Positions 1 to 28,893 are shown, counted from the stretch's first letter. The stretch is 64,000 nt of DNA from Nematostella vectensis (GCF_932526225.1 NC_064035.1:5021501-5085500); one strand, 5' to 3'. Notes: generated by a model from the sequence alone, not told the origin. A program made the numbers and translations.

Positions 1-444
1 TTATTATTATGATATCTTATGATTTGTAGCATACTCTTTGGCTAAGAATCAGAGTTTGCTTTACTAAAAAGAGATAATCACAATTATAATACTGGAGAAC
101 GAATATGATTCTGCTGTTAATCGCTTTGCCAAAAAGTGACCCCTCCCTCTCTGTAGCCTAAAAGAAACAGATTGATGGGCTAGTTCCTATTTTTTTCAGC
201 AGGGGTTACCTCCATTTAAGCCAATTAAAGCTCAACCAGATTTAAGGATAAAAGACAATTAAAATACACCGAAAGACAAATTTTGGATAGCGCAGGCATA
301 TCAAAAAGGGCCGAACACAAGCACACAACTGTTTTGTTGGGCGAACCGTTAATAGTCTTGCGTTTGCCTTTGCCATTGGTTGCTAGTATTATGTTTGTGT
401 CTCAGTGAAAACCAAGCTTAATGCTTTCTTGTATTGCCTTCCAG

Positions 445-1363
445 GAATCAACTCCACCGCTGGCGCCGCCATGTCTCTTGGAATGATCATGAGTTCGCTC
501 GCCTATGACCATAATAATTCAGTGTGGTTCCTTGATGCGGCTATCGCCATTTGCACAGCTGTAGCCATAGGAGTTTATGGCATCAGGTACGAACAACTGA
601 TTGATCTTTTATTGATTAACTATAATATATGTCTTTATTTAAAGCCTTTACAAAATGCTGTGTTTGTCCTTTCTTCTACTGAATCGCTTTCGTTCCCTTC
701 TCATCTCCATCCTCTTTCAAAAGATTATAGCTTGATCTGTATTTCATTACAAGGCTTATGGTTATACTATGATATAAGCACTGCGATAAATGCCTTCACG
801 CCAGTGTGAACTTCTCTTGAGTAAATTATCTAAGATATTAATTTACCAATTTGTTCCTCGACAAAAACCAGACTTTTGAGATATTTGTTGAAATTATGAC
901 TTTTAGTAGCCCCGCCTAGATTCGCAAGAATTTCTGCGAGGACTCTCTCTTTTTAGTTACATTTTTGCAGATCATCGTTATATTTATATACGTAATCATA
1001 CGATTACGAGTTCAATTAAAATATTATTTACATGAGTGTATTTTTCCCGTTCGTAATTTCGCCCGAAGAGATCTTTTTTATAAGCCAATTTGTTACTTTG
1101 TACACGCCACCTCATTTCTGAACTTTGTCAGAGTTTGATCCTGGATTTTGCAATGCTAACCGCGAGTTTATGATAATTTTTAAAAATCTCTGACAGGACA
1201 TTACCGTAAAATCCAGGTTTCACTGAACCCTACCTGCAGAACGTTGTTTTGCGAATTTTACGAATCGATGCGATAGTGTTATGATTGTTTTGATTTCAGA
1301 CTGCTTATTGACGTCTACCAGACCAGGTCTCAGTATGCTGAGAGCGACGGTAACGACGATTGA
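445..1363 (+). CDS. 3' end (last two exons) of a multipass membrane protein, possibly CDF/TMEM163-like
   Basis: Two exons join in frame: 445-586 (acceptor CTTCCAG, donor AG|GTACGA) and 1300-1363 (acceptor GATTTCAG, stop TGA 1361-1363). The first exon encodes two hydrophobic helices separated by a polar loop; the second helix begins with the motif SVWFLDAAIA and ends GVYGIR, which runs across the splice into LLIDVYQTRSQ and a short acidic tail ending DGNDD. A Trp-(Phe)-Leu-Asp ahead of the last helix, followed by YGI-R-LLID, is typical of cation-diffusion-facilitator-like proteins including TMEM163; this assignment is from memory of the family pattern and not certain. The 5' part of the gene lies outside the window; I see no further exon in 1-444. 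A polyA signal follows at 1431. Confidence 0.5.
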
Positions 1364-1430
1364 CTGAGAACGGGCCGGGGTATTTTAAAAAAAGTGGCTA
1401 AGCCACAATATTTAATCTGATTTCAATTTC

Positions 1431-1436
1431 AATAAA
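1431..1436 (+). promoter_or_regulatory. polyadenylation signal AATAAA of the membrane-protein gene
   Basis: AATAAA lies 68 bases after the TGA at 1363 in AT-rich sequence, the expected place for the 3' end of the upstream gene. Confidence 0.6.
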
Positions 1437-1689
1437 ATTTCATGAACACTATGCACCGGTCTGCTGGAGATTACAGCTATTCGTAGGACTGGCAGACTTG
1501 GTATGGCAGAGAATTGAGGTTTAATGTAATAATTTCTAACGAAAGTCAATAGCTGTTATTTCACTTATGAATCTGAAATATTTATATAATAGTGAAACTG
1601 AAAAGTCAAGGAAATTAAAAAACACTTAAATGCTATAGTTGCTGTTGAGTATATGTGAAGCTTCGAGCACTCAAAGTTGAATCGTGCTT

Positions 1690-1995
1690 AAGGTCGCCTG
1701 TCGGCATTCGTTCGCCTTTTAGCACTCGATCACCTCTCGACATTCGGAGACCTTTTGGAACTCGTTCGCTTCTTGGCATTTGAATCACACCAGGAATTCG
1801 TTTGCTTCTTGGCAATCGTTTGCCTCTCGGCTTCCACTCGCCTTTCTTGTTCGCCCCTCGGCACTCGGCCGCCTCTCGGCATTGGCTCGCCTTTCAGTAT
1901 TCTGTCTTCTCTTGGCACGTGATCGCCACTCGGCATTTGTCTGCCTCTCGGCTTTCTTCGCCTCTCGGCTTTCTTCGCCTCTCAGGATTCGTTCG
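1690..1995. repeat. degenerate ~20-bp minisatellite (CTCGGCATTCGTTCGCCT-like)
   Basis: Units of about 20-22 bp built on CTCGGCATTCG and TTCGCCTCT recur about 14 times with heavy divergence; the last units (1945-1985) are the most alike. The open frames across it in several frames (Arg-rich on one strand, Leu/Ser/Arg on the other) are products of the repeat, not genes. Confidence 0.75.
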
Positions 1996-3362
1996 TTGCG
2001 GCTTCAGCTTGACTAAGCAAAAACCTCTGACAATCATCTAGGACGATTAAGAAGGCCATCTCTCATTTTTTGCACTCGCACAATTTTTTGCGGGTTCTCG
2101 GATTATGTCCCGTCCCTCATCGCACTGCATTTACGTGTGTTGGGGACTTAAAAAAACTGCCAGGAACGCCTTGCCGTGAACTATAGCCTATTATTCGCCT
2201 CTCCAGTGGATTTATTCAAAAATAACTGTTTTCGGAATTTCGGGTATAACCATCTTCACTATAATGCTTCCTGGATGTAGAATGTAGAGTAAAGTCAGTC
2301 GCGTGTGAAGCGCTGATGATCATGTATCTCGATGTTAATTTACGCAAATACAAATATATAGCATTTACATTGTATCTTTTACATGTATTTGAGAAATGCG
2401 ACGCTGCCTAGCTAGAAGCGCCGTTTTTTTAGTTTAAATAGACAGTTATATAGTGTTTCCCATTATTGTTCACGCCGAATGACGTACCCCAAATCACGAT
2501 CGCCTTCACTGAGTAAACAACAAGTCAAAACTACTATCAACACGGTGCTGACATTTTGCGTCTTGTGTCTCGATTCACTGATTATTATTACCCCGCCATA
2601 ATTTCTTCGCGCAAAAGGCTCTTTTCAAATGCTGCTTTTGTTCACTTGATGCAAGGTCCTGCCTCTGGTTAATTAACAATTCTTCGGCAATTTGGTCTCT
2701 CTGCCCCAACTGTGAGCGAGAGCCTTTGTTAGGTGAGCGAGAGAGCAGTTGGCCCCCGTAACTAGCACTTATTCTTAATTGCACGTTTTAGCGTCGATAA
2801 CTATTCGTTAATTTAATGCTAGAGACAAAAGAGCACAAGTAATGTTTTGATGGGTGAGAATTTGCAACAGTCTTGGGAAGTCTTTTCACAAAAGACTTGA
2901 GTTGAATGCGGAGACTGATGGTTTGGTTTTCGCTTGACTTTGCACGTCGTCTGGACATGTCAATTGGATCTACTCACTAATACTTAATTCAAGTATCTTC
3001 TGAAGTTTATACGTGAAAGAAAGAAGGTAAGGAAATATTATAAAAACTTATTGGATTAATTCCTGTAATGAGATTGAGCAACGCGAAATGGTAGCAGCCT
3101 TTATGTTCGCAAAGCCGTGAACTTCAGGCAAAAGTATGTGCTAACTTCCTTGTGACTAAGTGAATTTTGACGTGTGATTTGTTTAGTAGACTAGTCGATA
3201 AAGGCATAAGGGTTATTTGCTCGTGAAAAGGTAACTCAGACCCAAATGGTATGCTTGAGAAAACCAACGGGCAAGAAATAAGAATAAATTGCCTGATCTT
3301 TTGGTAACTTGAAGTTATCATTTTTTAACACTTGTGTAAATCACAGGTCTCGAGGTGCATGG

Positions 3363-3372
3363 TATATAAATA
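3363..3372 (+). promoter_or_regulatory. candidate TATA box upstream of EML
   Basis: TATATAAATA lies 148 bases before the first EML ATG. If used, transcription would start near 3395 and the mRNA would carry an upstream ATG at 3413 in a different frame, overlapping the EML start. The alternative, which I slightly prefer, is splicing from an unseen 5'UTR exon into the acceptor at 3508-3509. Confidence 0.25.
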
Positions 3373-3510
3373 AAAAAAAAAGACAAACAAATGTAGCTAT
3401 TCTTGTTATAACATGATAGCCGTAATATTTATACCTAAAACAAAAAAATCTTTTTCAGTTGGCGTTTGTTTTGCCGTCATTTCGACTGCCAGTTTTTTCT
3501 CTCTTGTAGG

Positions 3511-18520
<15,010 letters not shown>

Positions 18521-19320
18521 GTCACGCTACGCTCCGTGACCCAGTAACGCAACGCACCGTGAAAACGCAATGCGGCGCTTCGTCATAGTAACGCAACGCA
18601 CTGCAAATACGTAACGGGCGCTTCGTGACCCAGTAACGCAACGCACATCACAACAAGGTAGCGCAACACTTAATAGTCTGGTGATCCAGTAACGCAACGC
18701 ACCACCAAAATGTAACGCAACCTATCATGTCACAATGAAACGGCTTTGGGTTGGTAATGCAACACCTCGTGAGAAAGTAACGCCTCGAGGCTTAGAGATA
18801 CATCGTGACACAGCGATGAAGCCTATTGTGAGAATGTGGTAACACAATACCCGTGACAAAGTAACGATTGCATAATGCAGTAGTAACACAACGCATGCTG
18901 ACAATAAAGCAACATGTTTGCGATGGTAACGTAAGTGGTCGTTACGCTTGTCGTCTTAGGAACACGACGTAAACCTTGACCTGTCATGAGTAACGCGAGA
19001 CGTCGTGACAGTCACACAATACAGTTTATCGGAGTGTATGCAATGGTGTAATTTTATTGGCTACTCATGATATACTACGTTTATTGTCAGAGAGACACTC
19101 GAGTAAATCTTGAACTCAAGAACTTGAGTTATCACAATGTAATGCCAAACTTATTTGCTTACTATATTGAATCGGTGCTCTTCTCTGCTGATATAATAAG
19201 ATTAAACATAGTTAAACGTAGAAAACCTTTCCTCAGATTTTTTATCTGAAGTTAATACAGTAGATGTTTAAATCTCGTACACTTCATTCCTGTGAATCAT
19301 TACATTTTAGAGCGAATAAA
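18521..19320 (+). other. EML: EML 3'UTR, partly made of a degenerate repeat, with polyA signal
   Basis: After the TGA the sequence repeats GTAACGCAACGCAC and CGTGACCCA with a loose ~24-40 bp period up to about 18990, then becomes AT-rich. AATAAA at 19315-19320 is the likely polyA signal, giving a 3'UTR of about 0.8 kb. The ATG-containing frame at 19067 lies inside it and has no coding character. Confidence 0.6.
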
Positions 19321-22300
19321 GTCAATTTCACTACACACAAGTCACTACCTTCCAATCCCTATCTTTCTGCTTGGGCTCGGGCCTACTTTTCCTTCCGTCG
19401 TCTAGTTATCAAGTTGTTGTGACAAAACACTGATTCTTTGCATTCGTACGTGATACAAACTCCACAAAAGAGCATGTTTGCATTCCCCGTGATGACAAAG
19501 TGCCTACTCATTAGACATTGTTCAGTGTATGGCAAAGCAAACTGGCCATCTTCTTGTAACAAAAGGTCCTGTCAGAGGGAGGCAGATGTTAGCAATGGTA
19601 CTATCGCTTAGGCGACACGGCTGTACCGGCAGCTTGCTCAAATACTTGGCCATCCTCTCATTCAAGCCCTGACAACGTTTGACATCCGATTAGCGGGTAT
19701 CCACTCTGTCAGATTTGTTTGCTTAGCTGAGTAGAGTAAAAGTGGGCGACCTGTGTATTTGATATGGACAGTTTGCTTTTTCTTTTCCCTTTCTATAATG
19801 TGCCATCATATCACAGGCAATTAGAAAACAAGTGTCTGCACATCAACACACTTTTCAAACTATTCTTACTCTCTTAATACGACACTCTAAAGTGCTTTAA
19901 AAATATCCCTTCTATCAAAACCACCTTATCCCACTCCTGATTTCAAAGTCTCCAGTTTTGTTTTTCAAGAGTCTAGGGAGATGTGGATATACAGGTCTAG
20001 TATATAAAACTCGATGGTGGCCTTCGGCTCTCGGAGATATTTCGCCACTATCCACCTCAATGGAAATGGTATAATTGTTAACAAAGTCTGCTAAAACATA
20101 TTCCGAGATTGCCAGCAAAACAGCCCCCCTTTATTGTCGAGGATGAAACCGAAAGAGTGTAAGGAAAACGGATAACGAAAAAGAAAGTTTCTTCAAACAT
20201 TGTGTTACATACAAAAGAATAGAACCCTTTTTTTTACTAGATGCTATGTTTGTATTGGAATTTTCGGCAAACATCTGAGTCCCGTGTTGATAACCGCTTT
20301 GAATTTTCCCACGAGAAAGCGTGGTCCATCACCGGGCCAAGTAAGAAAAAGCATTTTTGAATTCCATTGGTGTTTTTATTACACCCTCTGAGTAAATGGA
20401 AAACCCAAAACGAAAATGGAATGTTAAATTACTACTAGGTCGTCTTCATTCAAGGACGCTGGACATGTTTTCTCAATTATACTTACCAAGGAAAAGAGCT
20501 CTTGCTTCTGTCTGGTATTTACCAAATTTACAAATTTATTCATCTTTATTTGCTAGTTTTTGTTAATTATGAGCTTTTTAAATATTACACTTTTTACTAG
20601 ATGAGTACGGTCACACGGTGCCAGGGTTTATTTACAGCAGCACATACCAATAACCATTATCCACCGCTTGTCTTTGTTCTTCATCCTATTTTCGTTTAGG
20701 TTTTTTTCTGAATTCCCGAGCTGTTTATAGAACTAACAGATGATAATGAATTACTCCTTTCTATTATTTCCATTTATAGAGCAAATTAGAATAGTGCATC
20801 AAATGAAGGACTTCGGAATTCATAGCTGTGAGAAGTTTTTGAGCTTGAAGTGTCGCGAAAAATGTCATTGAATCATGGAGTTATTTTTACCTCTTTTTTT
20901 ATCAATAGCCACAAGCTGTTCCCAGTAGAACATCTCAAATATAGTTTTATAAAACGATGAGAGTTTGGATCCACTTTATGAGCTATTCGCTAATTGGCTC
21001 TATTGAGAAGAGATCTATTAATTAACTAAGGCACACACGCTACTTAAAAAGTCGCTTAACCCATCACTATTCGGAAAGCTTATGAGGATCAAAGAATCCA
21101 TAAAGTGCAAGCTCTGATGATGTAAACAGAGTCACAAATAGTGCTTTGAACCGGAAGGATCCTGTCATACAAGAAAGCTTCTTCTTATCCTCTAGCACGC
21201 ATTACATGACACCAAAATACTGCACTGCAAAAAAAAGGTGTAAAAGGTATGAACAAGCCGAAGAAGAAATTGCTCACGTGCATAAAGCCGCGTTTATATC
21301 TAGCTCACGTTCGTAGGCGCGTATAATCGCGTACTATACTTTGTTATTCACAAAGATGGACATTCTGCGCGTGGCTTAAAGATGGATGTGTGAAAATACA
21401 CTACCCGCATTTGATTAAAAACAAACCACTCAATTATGAAATCACCCCTCTATTTAGTGTGTCACGATAAAATCAGATCCAGTTTCTTTTAGCTTTTGGG
21501 AGAAATGAAACTTGGCACCTTATCAATTAATAATTGTGTTTGCCAATGTTCGTTGATGGCAGTTCTAGTAGAAAATGATTGACAGTTCTAGTGCCATACA
21601 CGTAGACCTAAATATCCCATAATAATAGAAAAGATAATACCCCCCCTGAATTCTTTCTAAATAATACGGTCGATAATTGTAATAGACGCCACTGCACCGG
21701 GCTATATCGGAGCCAACAATGTCATAAAATGTGTCCACTTGCACTGGAAATATATGCACCATTTCTTGCTCAGGCTTTTTTTCTCTGATAAGTTTTGTGC
21801 TTTTTTAACGTGACCTATCATTGGGAGGTCTCGCCCTTATGGATCGCACAGGAAATCTCGGGTTTCTTGCTGTAGACAGCCTGACTGACTGCCTGTGGGG
21901 AAAGAGATAACATGACACGAGCTGTCCCAGTAGAAACGGGACAGGATTCGACATTATTGAAGTACAGCTCTTCTAAGGCTATATTCGTAACTAGCGTAAA
22001 AAAAGTCTTAGGAATTGTTGACCGTGAGTGATATGACAAGAGACCAGCAACTGATCATTAACGAACTCATTTTTTCCCAACACTTATGTCCTCTTGCTTT
22101 CCTCTTTCTTTCTCATTCACTTCTCTTTTGGTTTCTGACTCTCATTTACTTTCTCGTTTTGTTTCTTTTGTTTGCATTTTTTCTTTATTTCTTTTATTCT
22201 CTTTTTACTCTTTCTCATTTTTCTTGCTTTTTACATTTCTAGTTCTGGCTTCTTTCTGGGTTACTACCTTTACCCGTTAGTCATCGCTTGCTTGTTTACA

Positions 22301-25300
22301 ACAGTTTACTTTTTATTCTTCCCATTTTTATCCCCTTCTCAGTCTCTATATTTAATTTTCATTCTTCCTGCCATGATGTGAAAGTATCCTACAGCCTTCA
22401 AAAAAGTACAACCTCTTTTCCCTGCAGATGCAAAGCATATTTCCTGATACAATCAAACAGTGCTCCTGAGAAAACAATCTGTTGTAATTGTTGTAAAATT
22501 ATCATTGCTTTGTAGAGCAGCCCAAGACTGGATGCACTCGAAAAATAGACAAGCCCAGGGAGTAGACCAATCCGACCTGACATTTAATGGATAATTACCA
22601 AATCACAAGTGTTTGGAAAGTTCATTGTGCAAATTAATTTCCGTAAAAAAATGATAAGGCATGTCTAAATAATTGTCCTCGTGTCGATGTTGGTATTTTA
22701 ACGATTTCAAGCAATCAGCCTTTCCCGATTCTATCCTTTTTTTATATATATAAAATACAGTTTGTGTAGTCATACTTAACTAGGTGTTTTGTAGTTTTAG
22801 TTAAGCTTTTGGAAAGGATGGTTGGTTTATCCTAAATTCAAGCTCGGTCAAAGATGAGGTTGGGAGGGTTTTACCAACTTGAGGTCAAATTCCTTGTCAT
22901 GTTACAAATTGTCATCGCACTTATATCGCTCTATCAGCAATTAATAAAATACAGCTCTTATTAAATTCGAGTCCCTTAAAAAGAGCAGATCCGAATCACG
23001 TCAGCTGATCCATTACAAGACACTAGTTATTTACACAGAAATAGTTAAGTAAACTTATTTGAGTGTGTTCTAGTGTGTTCTTGGCCATCAAGAACCCCCT
23101 AGTTACGAGTCCCCATAAACTCAAGTATTTTTTGGTTACTTTCCTCATCGCTTGCATTTTTTTGCTGGACGACCTGTTTTTGTCACGAGACTAAGTTTTG
23201 ATACTTTTGATACTTCTAGCTCGACTCGTGTAATCACTGTAGAATTCGAGTTACTCGGATCTTGTTTCATCTAAAATTACAATCTTTCTAATCGGAGAAT
23301 CTTAATATGCAAACAAATAGTCTAGTCACAAGTCGCATGCACGTTTTGTTGAACTTCTGACTCTATGGAAACTTTGTTTAATCGTGTTTGACTCTATTTT
23401 CCATTTCTGTGTGGTTCTAAAGTGCAAGTTTCGCTTCTTTCCTAACCCGGCTTTTTGTCTCGCTGTTTTTATTGCGTCGCGACCGAACAAAGATACCCGC
23501 GCCCGATATTCCATTAGTTCAACTGTGAGACTGTTTAGATAAACAATCAAACAAGTCTAATTGTTTTCGGGGTATTTTTACCGTATCCAATTAATTAAAA
23601 TTTGCACAGAATTTCAAACTGAGTACATATTGAAATAAGATCCCTCTCATACATTAGTGGATCCCACTTTTGTCCCCCAATAGAATATATCATTTCTCTT
23701 TGCCGATATTTTACCGAAATAAAACATCGGCAGGGTGTATAGCCGCGCTATTCTGCTAAGTGATTTCAACAAAGACGTAGGTGATAAAGAATTCCGGGCA
23801 CTTTTTCCTATAAAAGTCTCTTTATATGGAAGTAATCTTTGTTTTGTTTTGAAGTTTTAGTTGTAATTTTTTTTTTAGTTAGTTTTTTTTTTCTCTTTGT
23901 CAGGTAAGTTTAGTTGACTCGACAATAAACAGAGCTTTGTAATGCTGAAAATTCAGCATTACAAATGTTCGAAAGATTCAATCGTTATGATAAAATTTGT
24001 GGCAATAATCAAGTTTATTTTAACAGTTTTGTGTATGTTTCTCTTTTGTCTGTAACTTCTATTTGTGTAAGTTCCAAACTGCACGAAAACGGTTTATACA
24101 TTAAAGTAATGATATGATGCCAGTGGCCCAGGAAACAAAATGACCTCAAGACAAAAACAAAAACATTGCTAACATAACAAGTTTAAGGCGCTATCTCTCT
24201 CTTGTCACTGATGCTAGGTAGAAATCATTGAATTTTGTCTTTGTTTTCGCTAACCGATTGTCAGATCACATCCCGTCTCTGACTTATTTGAAGAGCGGGA
24301 AATGGCTGCAGCTGATTCCGTTTGTTTGGTCGTTTCCTTTTGACTTCGTTTATGTTTCTTTGTCGATCACATTTCCGCCAATGCACACAGCTAAATCACT
24401 CCGGGTGATTCAGTGTAAATTTAGAAACGTGATCTCGTCTTTAAGGGTTTCTCGATCTCATTTAGCGAAGGATTTAAGAACTAATAACTTTCTTCCAACA
24501 TTTGATACCTCCGATGTCTGGTTTCCTAGACTACGCACATCGATTATCGTTACTCTCTATTTCCTAAAGGTTATTCTTTTTCACTTTGCAACTATCTTGA
24601 CTGTTTTCTGAAAAAGAACGGTTTGTTTTATCGTGTTGTTTTTTTTCATGTGTTTTTTTTTTCAGGTGTCTCTATTTAAACCTCTTCCATTTCGCGCATT
24701 TCATCGTAAAGTGAATTTCGTCCTCTGTTAGTGGCTCTACACGCGTGCTATTTTTGATGAATTTGAATTCAAAAGCTAAATTTAGTCCAGGCATTTTGTC
24801 TTGGCTTGTCGTTTAAGCACCTTAATCCAAAACTTGTCTCAAAAACATTCAAAATCCTCAGTAAATTGTTTAAGGAATTTATTGTGTAAAGATGAAATGT
24901 CAATATTCTAAGTAATAATAGAAGTTTGATGGGAGAAGCGAGCGTCCTGTGTCAAGGACTCTGAACTCGGGGTTCACGACTATTTTGTGCCATGCGCCGT
25001 GATTGATCCACGGGTGGTGCGGTTTGTAGCCACCTGAGTTAAAAGCTATCGAAACTGACCAGGCACCGCAAAAAAACCATTTAAGTGTATTTAGAAAGCC
25101 AACTGAGTGTCTTTGGGAAGCCAACAAATTGCACGCTCGAAGACAATTGTAGCGATTCGCCCTTGTGTTCGATAAAAAAGTGATCTCATCTCTAAAGCCC
25201 AAGTTTGTTTGTACAAATTAAAGAGGATTTAGGGGATGTCTTTGTGTTTTGTACATTTCTTTAGAAATATAAATATACAAAGAAGCTTATCTATCGTAGT

Positions 25301-26853
25301 TGAAAGGCGACACAAAACGGGAGGAAACCCTTACTTCCTGTTTTATTTACTCGAACTCCCGAAAGCCACAATATCTCGCGCTGCTTTTTCCAGTCTTATC
25401 ACTGCATGACATTTGTTTGCATTTCGTGTACTGAAGGGATACTCAGATTTCAAAATTTATCATATGCTTCGCTACGGTTTCCGCTATTACCACTTCCAGA
25501 GAGTACACATTTAGACTGGTTAAAACTAGCCATCCACAACGCATTGAAGAAAACACCTCCAATTTGCCTTGAAAGAAAAAGTATTGTTGAGGTTTTCTCT
25601 GAAGTCTTCGAAATATTATTGAGTAATTAGATAAAAGTCTCAACTGACGCAAAGCTTCCTGCTAGTTTACTCTTGAGCGGGCTTGATTTAACGTGACGCT
25701 ACTATTTCCATAAGCGACAGCTTTTGTTTTCTAATGATTGAGATAATAAACTCGGGAGGCTGATCAAACTGAACGCCACATCCGAACGCCAAACAAGCGA
25801 TTCTTGGTGTTATGCGAGTTGGTATCCCATAGTCTCTGTTGTAAGCATGTGTTTTGACATGTGCTGTACTGATAAACACCATTCAGCCCTACAAAGAGCC
25901 TTTTGTCACTTAATTGCTTTATTTTACTATTATACAAAGACCTTCGATACATCTGAATCACGGCGCTTTTGTTCGCAAGTCACTTTGGGTTAACTAAACG
26001 TTGGGGTACCCCTGTCCGCCTGGCCTCAGGGGTCTCAGGGAGACTTGGCGAGGACAATGCGATATGCAACAAGGCCTGCCCAGCATGAGAGGCTAGCACA
26101 GCGCCGAGATCTGTCATCGACTCCGATCTGCAACCAGATAAACTCTAGCCTCTTTGAACCCGCCTAGCCCACATCACGAAATCGGACCCTTCTCACTCGA
26201 TGCCGCGAGACTTGTGTACATCGCAAACTCCCGCCGCTTCAACCGAACACACAACCCTTATAAAAACCCCTTTTTCTGCTTTATCCTTTTACCCATCCAA
26301 GTACAGGTTTGACGGAATGTTGCATAGAGTATCCCAGACAAAAACAACCGTCTGCACACACTGAAGTGTTGTTTTGAATCCATGAAGTTTAGAAGTTCAC
26401 GAAATATAATATTTCTATTACCCGGGTTTACTTGCTTCAAATTGCTCATCAGCACTTTATCGCTATAATAACACTCAAGTCCTCTAAAAAAAGAAGATCT
26501 ACTCGTACCATTCACGAGTTTAGAAATGCGACCAACAATTCGTAAAATGGTGGTCTTCGATGTGTTTTTGGGGACGCGCGCGCACTGAGATTCAGCGTTG
26601 CGTTTTTCGCGGCGAAAATTTGAACTCGTCGATGCGATTAGCGTGTTTTACGCTTTTCAGACACTTTTCTAGCGGTTTACTGTTTCCAACAAGTTAATGA
26701 TATGACGGGATATTTGAGAAGGAAGCTTGATAGTTTGATGTAAAGTGAGCTAACTTGCCGTGATCACCGTGAACTCTCGTACGACATACGCGAGCTAGGC
26801 ACACAGCTAAAAAAGAAAACAGAGGACCCAATCCTAAATAATAGTACCTTTAC
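19321..26853. other. 7.5-kb AT-rich intergenic region, no recognisable gene
   Basis: I found no exon with family features. It contains a T/C-rich tract at about 22080-22245 and scattered short open frames (for example 24228-24611, 127 codons, T-rich and hydrophobic) that look like products of base composition. Confidence 0.5.
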
Positions 26854-26859
26854 TTTATT
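26854..26859 (-). promoter_or_regulatory. candidate polyadenylation signal of Six1/2
   Basis: AATAAA on the minus strand, 567 bases after the Six1/2 stop codon; the first one I see downstream. Confidence 0.45.
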
Positions 26860-27425
26860 GTGAATGCGCTTTATAGGTACAATGGGCGCTCGATATATAA
26901 CATACAATTTATACAATCAATTTGGCATATCTGATGCTCGGCACAATGCCTACTATATAAGGTATACACAATGTTATTCCAATCGACTAACACTCGAGCG
27001 AGTAAAACATTCTCTTGGTGGATGAGCAAAACTCTTCCCTGCTGAGGTCCAATAATTGTTTCTCGCGTGAATTGTGGACATTATATCATAAAGAATGAGT
27101 TGGAGTGTTGTAAAAACACGTTCGTAGCGTTCTTAGTGAGTGCACGGAAATATAACGGAAGCTTGAGGGGTCTCATCTTAAGAAAACAACTTCTTTTGTC
27201 TCTAACTATACCCCTATTATTGTACACAACATTGTCTACACTACAATGTTTAAACTAGGCTCAATATTACACGTTTGTGACATTTTCAATTGCGAACTCG
27301 AAGTGGAAGTATATTCAATGATTACGGCCGTTTATCCTGTGCCATCTGATGGACCACGTTTGATGACAAACCGCGCGCAATGAGCGAACGCTTCAACCGA
27401 CTGGATGAGAGTAAACGAGAGAAGT

Positions 27426-28893
27426 CTACAGTCCTACTAGAGTGTTTGTGAGAGTTGTTAGCATATGAGAGTCCTGTAAGCCCTGGCTCAACTCACTGGC
27501 CGATACTGACGAGTCACCGTGTCCCACCGCCATTAACGTCGGGTCATCTACCTCCATTTTGACATTGACGGGGATGTTCTGTGCGATGCAGTGTGAAAAA
27601 TCAGGCATCATACATTTCTTGACATCTTGTACCATAAGAGAGGACTTATCCAGCGTGAGAACTTTCGGGTTGCGCCCGTCTACTGTGGTCTCCCTACAAG
27701 CGAGATAAAACTGTTTAGAACAAGTTGGTTAACGAGTTGAGATACGCGCATCGGTGCGACCTTGTTACGGAGTACGGCTCTGTTCACCGTGCACTAATCG
27801 TGTATCGCAGGCCAACACTAGTATCAAGTATAACCGTGTTTGCAACAAAATACATGTCTCGTAATCATAAGTCATTAACTTGCGTGATATCGCTGGCGAT
27901 ACTGGGGCTCGCAGTGCAACAAACTGCACTCTTGCTCGACCCATATTAGTGTCATTTCATAGCGCGCGGCACGTAATACTGCGTGTAACACATAGCTGTT
28001 ACTGGTGAGCCTCGCGCCATTACGCTCTTCTTAGCGATTCATCTCTTTCCCAACTACCCTGCTAGAATTATCATTTATTCCTTCTACTCCTCTGGTAAAA
28101 CATTTAAGCGAGTACATACCACAAAGTCACTTTTAGTTTTCTTTTTAATTTGCATTGACTAAAGTCGTTCATAGTTTGCGAATCGACTTCCGAAATCTTG
28201 AGTACCCCGATAAATTCTCTAATTAAAACAATTTTAGAATCAAACTTGTAATTTTTACCTATCAATTCGACAGCAATTTACGAGGTGCCAAATGGCTCAG
28301 GGGAGCTCTTCACGAGTGTACGGCAGGGATTTATCTCACCTTATTTTTGCCTCTGCCGCGCGATCGCGCTGTCTTCGGTTTTTGAACCAGTTACTAACTT
28401 GAGTTGTGGTTAGACCCGTTCCCTCGGCCAGTTCGCGTTTCTCTCTCGGGGAAGGGTACGGATTATGCGAGTACCATTCTCGAAGAATATTCCTAGATTT
28501 CTCCTTAAAGCAATAGCTCGTCTCTTCGCCGTCCCAGATAGTGCGAGGTAGAGGGAACTTGCGCCGGACTCTGTATTTCCCTACTGCTCCAAGAGGGCGA
28601 CCGCGCAGCTTTTCCGCTTCCATATAGTGCGCCTTGAGCCAAAGCGATTGCAGTTTGGGATGCGCGTTTGGAGAGAAGTTGTTGTTCTCTAGAATTCGGT
28701 AGAGCTCCTGGAAATTCTGCTGGTGAAAAGATACGATGGCTTTTGCCTTGAGAACGCTTTCATTTTTTTGAATAGTCTCGCATTCAGGCAAAGACCATAA
28801 AAATCTCCCCAGCCTCTCAATGTCTCCACTCTGCTGTAAGACTTCACACACGCAGGCGACCTGCTCTGGAGTGAAACTGAAGGAGGGAAGCAT
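27426..28893 (-). CDS. Six1/2: Six1/2 homeobox transcription factor (two exons, 273 aa)
   Basis: DNA-binding developmental regulator of the SIX1/2 (sine oculis) class, which acts with EYA co-activators. Exon 1 is 28893-28340, exon 2 27693-27426; donor ATAAG|GTGAGA, acceptor CTTGTAG, 646-bp intron, phase 2. Start: the ATG at 28893 gives [20 protein letters not shown], matching the family N-terminus; the in-frame GTG six codons upstream is not needed. SIX domain about residues 4-118, homeodomain about 119-180 with ETSY at its start (the class-typical residues) and recognition helix [10 protein letters not shown]. The intron falls just after the homeodomain. The C-terminus (LQDS...LT.TLV.L) resembles the conserved end of vertebrate Six1. 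The length is close to human SIX1 (284 aa). Confidence 0.95.

Larger units (their letters stand above)
1437..3509. other. intergenic region between membrane-protein gene and EML
   Basis: No coding exon is visible. It holds a degenerate minisatellite (about 1690-1995, listed separately) and a TATA-like sequence at 3363. A 5'UTR exon of the EML gene probably lies here, because the first coding exon of EML starts at an acceptor-like site, but I could not place it. Confidence 0.5.

Noticed and set aside
1802-2041. 79-codon open frames over the 1690-1995 region
   Set aside because: Two overlapping frames are open through a degenerate minisatellite; no coding features.
24228-24611. 127-codon hydrophobic open frame
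   Set aside because: T-rich composition, no recognisable family, no supporting splice or promoter signals.
25991-26260. GC-richer stretch considered as a tRNA-derived SINE
   Set aside because: I could not find matching A and B box motifs or a tail.
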